DNA of 64,000 nt from assembly GCA_030052745.1 (NCBI GenBank), contig JANBVO010000043.1, forward strand, positions 1-64,000, given 5' to 3'. This document shows, one piece after another, positions 60,501 through 64,000 of this stretch. The translations under genes and the position numbers were made by a program. The stretch comes from Pleurostoma richardsiae. Lineage: Eukaryota > Ascomycota > Sordariomycetes > Calosphaeriales > Pleurostomataceae. Every line of letters begins with the position of its first letter. Positions within the stretch are counted from its first letter, which is position 1. The notes below the pieces were generated by a model that was given only the letters and a program-made list of their open reading frames with translations, was not told the DNA's origin and did not search any database.

Positions 60501-63500
60501 ATGTCTTCATATCCACCTCCTCCTCCCCCAGGATGGGGCCCTCCTCCTCCTCCTCCTCCGCCAGGCCCTCCATCGTCACTTCCCCCGCCCCCGTCGATGC
60601 CAGCTCCCCCCCCACCTGGATATCGACCCTCGAGCGATCCACAAACCGCAAAGTTCGAACAGAAGAAGAAGGAATGGCTTCGAATGCAGCGAAATCGTTT
60701 TGGGGAGAAACGCAAGGGAGGCTTCGTGGAGACACAGAAAGCGGACATGCCGCCTGAACACTTGCGAAAGATCGTCAAGGATATCGGTGATGTGTCGCAA
60801 AAGAAATACACCACCGATAAGCGGAGCTACCTGGGTGCGTTGAAGTTCATGCCTCATGCCGTGTTGAAGCTGCTAGAGAACATGCCGATGCCGTGGGAAT
60901 CTGCAAGGGAAGTGAAGGTACTCTATCATGTCAACGGATGCTTGACGCTGGTCAACGAGATCCCTCGGGTTATCGAGCCTGTCTTCCACGCGCAGTGGGC
61001 TACGATGTGGGTTATCATGCGGAAGGAGAAGAGCGATCGAAGGCTCTTCAAGCGTATGCGGTTCCCGCCCTTCGACGACGAGGAACCACCCTTGTCGTGG
61101 TCAGAAAATCTGGAAGATGTCGAGCCTCTGGAGCCAGTTCAGATGGAGCTGGATGAGGACGACGATGCGGCCATCTATGAATGGTTCTACGACCACAGGC
61201 CCCTTCTAGACACATCGAATGTCAACGGGCCAGGCTACAAGAGATGGAATCTCACTCTACCCCAAATGGCCAACTTATTCAAGCTGAGCCGCCCGCTCAT
61301 ATCCGACGTGGTTGATAAGAACTACTTCTACCTATTCGACCTGAAGAGCTTGTTCACGGCTAAGGCATTGAATGTGGCCTTGCCCGGAGGTCCTCGTTTT
61401 GAGCCATTATACAAGGACATCGATCCAAACGACGAGGACTTCGGTGAATTCAATGCGATCGATCGGATCATCTTCAGGAATCCGGTCCGTACGGAGTACA
61501 GGGTGGCGTTCCCTTATCTGTACAATTCCTTGCCGAGGAGTGTCCATCTCTCCTGGTACTCGTACCCGCAGATTGTCTACAAGCGGACGGACGATCCTAG
61601 CCTGCCTGCATTCTATTTTGATACTGGCATCAACCCGATTTCCTCCCGGTCTGTGGCGCCGAAGAACATCACCGTCAGCCACGAGGATGAGATCTTCGGC
61701 CAGGGTAATATTGAAGAGCCTGAGGATGAAGCATTTGAGCTGCCTGCTGGTGTGGAACCTTTCCTTGCAGATGAAGACCTCTACACAGAGGATACCGCCT
61801 CCGCAATTCAGTTGTGGTGGGCGCCATTCCCATTCGATCGCAGATCTGGCAAAATGGTGCGCGCACAGGACGTGCCGCTGGTGAAGCAGTGGTATCTCGA
61901 GCACGTCCCCCCCAAGCAGCCCGTGAAAGTCCGCGTCTCGTACCAGAAGTTGCTCAAGACGTATGTCCTCAACGAGCTGCACAAGAGGAGACCGAAGAAC
62001 CTCCAGAAACAGGACCTGCTCAAGACGCTGAAGCAGACGAAGTTCTTCCAGCAGACCACCATCGACTGGGTTGAAGCAGGTCTTCAGGTCTGTCGGCAAG
62101 GCTTCAACATGCTCAACCTTCTCATCCACCGGAAGAACCTGACGTACCTGCATCTCGACTACAACTTCAACCTGAAACCCGTAAAGACGCTCACGACAAA
62201 AGAGCGGAAGAAATCACGCTTTGGAAACGCTTTCCATCTCATGCGGGAGATTCTTCGCTTGACGAAGCTTATCGTTGATGCTCAAGTACAGTATCGTTTG
62301 GGCAACATAGATGCTTTCCAGTTGGCGGATGGCATCCTCTATGCCTTCAATCACGTCGGTCAACTGACGGGTATGTATCGCTACAAGTACAAGCTGATGC
62401 ATCAAATCCGTGCCTGTAAGGATTTGAAGCATCTGATCTACTATCGCTTCAACTCCGGGCCAGTTGGCAAAGGTCCAGGTTGTGGATTCTGGGCCCCTGC
62501 CTGGAGAGTTTGGCTGTTCTTCATGCGTGGCATCATTCCTCTCCTAGAGCGATGGCTCGGAAACCTTCTGTCTCGGCAATTCGAAGGCCGGCATAGCAAG
62601 GGTGTAGCCAAGACGGTGACGAAGCAGCGAGTCGAGTCTCATTTTGATCTCGAGCTACGTGCCTCGGTCATGGCAGACCTGATGGACATGATGCCCGAAG
62701 GCATCAAACAGAACAAAGTCAATACTGTTCTTCAGCATCTCTCGGAGGCTTGGAGATGCTGGAAGAGCAACATCCCCTGGAAGGTTCCTGGTCTTCCTGC
62801 GGCGATCGAGAACATCATCCTGCGTTATGTCAAGGCAAAGGCAGACTGGTGGATCTCAGTTGCTCACTACAACCGAGAACGCATTCGACGAGGCGCTACT
62901 GTGGACAAGACAGTTGCAAAGAAGAATGTCGGCCGGTTGACCCGCCTATGGTTGAAGGCTGAACAGGAACGACAGCATAACCACATGAAAGATGGCCCAT
63001 ATGTGTCATCCGAAGAGGCTGTCGCTATTTACACAACCACCGTCCACTGGCTTGAGTCACGAAAATTCTCCCCTATTCCATTCCCGAGCGTGTCCTACAA
63101 GCATGATACCAAGATTCTTATCCTCGCTCTCGAGAGGCTCCGGGAGGCTTACTCAACAAAAGGGAGACTGAACCAGAGCCAACGCGAAGAATTAGCTCTC
63201 ATCGAACAAGCCTATGACAGCCCAGGTACAACCCTAGAGCGCATCAAGCGTTTTCTGCTCACCCAGCGGGCGTTCAAGGAAGTCGGCATCGACATGAATG
63301 ACAATTACAGCACAATCAACCCCGTCTATGACATTGAGCCCATTGAGAAGATCAGCGACGCCTATCTCGACCAATACCTGTGGTACCAAGCAGATCAGCG
63401 TCACCTGTTCCCAGCTTGGATCAAACCATCCGACTCCGAGGTGCCTCCTCTCCTTGTATATAAGTGGGCTCAGGGCATCAATAACCTTGACAGGGTCTGG

Positions 63501-64000
63501 GAAACCGCCAATGGAGAGTGCAATGTCCTGATCGAGACGCAGTTGTCAAAGGTCTACGAGAAGATCGAGTTGACACTGCTCAACTCGCTGCTCAGATTGA
63601 TCATGGACCACAACCTCGCTGATTACATTACAGCGAAGAACAACGTGACCCTTACTTACAAGGATATGAGCCACGTTAACAGCTACGGCATGATTCGAGG
63701 ACTCCAGTTCTCGGCATTTGTCTTCCAGTACTACGGGCTTATCCTCGACTTGCTCTTGCTGGGCCCCCAACGAGCTAGCGAAATTGCTGGTCCTCCACAG
63801 AGTCCGAATGATTTCCTCCAGTTCCGTGACCGGGAGACGGAAACGAAGCATCCGATCCGTCTGTACACGCGGTACATTGACAGGATCTGGGTCTTCTTCC
63901 GATTCACTGCTGAAGAGTCACGCGACTTGATTCAGAGGTTCCTGACCGAGCAGCCGGATCCTAACTTTGAGAACGTTATTGGGTACAAGAACAAGAAGTG
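60501..64000 (+). CDS. PRP8: Pre-mRNA-splicing factor PRP8 (5' half, cut by window edge)
   Basis: Central U5 snRNP protein at the spliceosome active site. The frame is open without a stop or intron from the ATG at 60501 to the right edge, about 1166 residues of a protein that is usually near 2350. The N-terminus is a proline run ([16 protein letters not shown]...), then [23 protein letters not shown], the conserved [37 protein letters not shown], and the PRO8NT and PROCN blocks ([84 protein letters not shown]) and the start of the RNA-recognition region. Identity to fungal and human PRP8 is very high by eye. No intein occurs in the visible part; known PRP8 inteins lie further downstream. Its partner AAR2 is at the other window edge. 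Confidence 0.98.
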   Translation, partial: MSSYPPPPPPGWGPPPPPPPPGPPSSLPPPPSMPAPPPPGYRPSSDPQTAKFEQKKKEWLRMQRNRFGEKRKGGFVETQKADMPPEHLRKIVKDIGDVSQKKYTTDKRSYLGALKFMPHAVLKLLENMPMPWESAREVKVLYHVNGCLTLVNEIPRVIEPVFHAQWATMWVIMRKEKSDRRLFKRMRFPPFDDEEPPLSWSENLEDVEPLEPVQMELDEDDDAAIYEWFYDHRPLLDTSNVNGPGYKRWNLTLPQMANLFKLSRPLISDVVDKNYFYLFDLKSLFTAKALNVALPGGPRFEPLYKDIDPNDEDFGEFNAIDRIIFRNPVRTEYRVAFPYLYNSLPRSVHLSWYSYPQIVYKRTDDPSLPAFYFDTGINPISSRSVAPKNITVSHEDEIFGQGNIEEPEDEAFELPAGVEPFLADEDLYTEDTASAIQLWWAPFPFDRRSGKMVRAQDVPLVKQWYLEHVPPKQPVKVRVSYQKLLKTYVLNELHKRRPKNLQKQDLLKTLKQTKFFQQTTIDWVEAGLQVCRQGFNMLNLLIHRKNLTYLHLDYNFNLKPVKTLTTKERKKSRFGNAFHLMREILRLTKLIVDAQVQYRLGNIDAFQLADGILYAFNHVGQLTGMYRYKYKLMHQIRACKDLKHLIYYRFNSGPVGKGPGCGFWAPAWRVWLFFMRGIIPLLERWLGNLLSRQFEGRHSKGVAKTVTKQRVESHFDLELRASVMADLMDMMPEGIKQNKVNTVLQHLSEAWRCWKSNIPWKVPGLPAAIENIILRYVKAKADWWISVAHYNRERIRRGATVDKTVAKKNVGRLTRLWLKAEQERQHNHMKDGPYVSSEEAVAIYTTTVHWLESRKFSPIPFPSVSYKHDTKILILALERLREAYSTKGRLNQSQREELALIEQAYDSPGTTLERIKRFLLTQRAFKEVGIDMNDNYSTINPVYDIEPIEKISDAYLDQYLWYQADQRHLFPAWIKPSDSEVPPLLVYKWAQGINNLDRVWETANGECNVLIETQLSKVYEKIELTLLNSLLRLIMDHNLADYITAKNNVTLTYKDMSHVNSYGMIRGLQFSAFVFQYYGLILDLLLLGPQRASEIAGPPQSPNDFLQFRDRETETKHPIRLYTRYIDRIWVFFRFTAEESRDLIQRFLTEQPDPNFENVIGYKNKK

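Noticed and set aside
61407-62153. 248-codon minus-strand frame opposite PRP8
   Set aside because: Mirror frame of the highly conserved PRP8 coding sequence.
60501-64000. PRP8 intein
   Set aside because: The visible 1166 codons read as uninterrupted PRP8; known intein sites lie further downstream, outside the window.

Overview
The window is nuclear DNA of a filamentous ascomycete, most likely a Sordariomycete (Hypocreales or close). The evidence is short GT-AG introns of about 50-130 bp with CTAAC/CTGAC-like branch sites, CT-rich leaders, a CON7-type regulator, a NADPH-oxidase regulator with a PB1 domain, a uricase, and typical Pezizomycotina intergenic microsequence. No rRNA, tRNA, CRISPR or recognisable transposon was found. 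Gene models below were built by reading splice sites by eye; every complete multi-exon model closes in frame.

Layout. The left edge (1-956, minus) is the 5' part of AAR2, a U5 snRNP assembly factor, cut by the window. An empty stretch (957-5617) leads to CON7 (5618-7473, minus), a C2H2 regulator of conidiation and infection morphogenesis. Upstream of CON7 lies about 13 kb (7474-20731) with no supportable gene. Three minus-strand genes follow: DBP2 DEAD-box helicase (20732-23187, six exons, one oversized intron), THI20-type thiamine enzyme (24024-26437, eleven exons, one GC-AG intron) and the TORC2 subunit Rictor/Ste20 (27120-31415). Next come uricase (33478-34513, plus), mitochondrial ribosomal protein uL13m (35078-35702, minus) and the copper chaperone CCS1 (36241-37574, plus). 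After another sparse stretch come NoxR (42084-43945, plus), a FAR1-type DNA-binding-domain protein (46461-47654, minus), a small conserved unknown (48301-48806, plus), ribosomal eL34 (49437-50152, plus), complex I assembly factor NDUFAF3 (50721-51572, plus), a membrane-anchored alpha/beta-hydrolase fused to a capping-enzyme-like cysteine phosphatase (52956-55116, plus), a hemerythrin-like protein (55466-56519, minus), eIF3c/NIP1 (57188-59886, minus) and PRP8 (60501 to the right edge, plus).

How they fit together. Most genes are housekeeping: splicing (AAR2, PRP8, and DBP2 in RNA remodelling), translation (eL34, eIF3c, uL13m), mitochondria (NDUFAF3, uL13m), and copper, thiamine and purine metabolism. 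CON7, NoxR and Rictor are signalling or developmental regulators. Gene density is high from about 46 to 64 kb and low from 1 to 20 kb and 37.6 to 42 kb.

Most interesting points: the hydrolase-phosphatase fusion, whose C-terminal domain looks like the animal mRNA-capping triphosphatase; the uricase without the usual peroxisomal C-terminus; the 454 bp DBP2 intron in helicase motif V; the 13 kb empty region before CON7; and a recurrent intergenic 9-mer TACTCCGTA.
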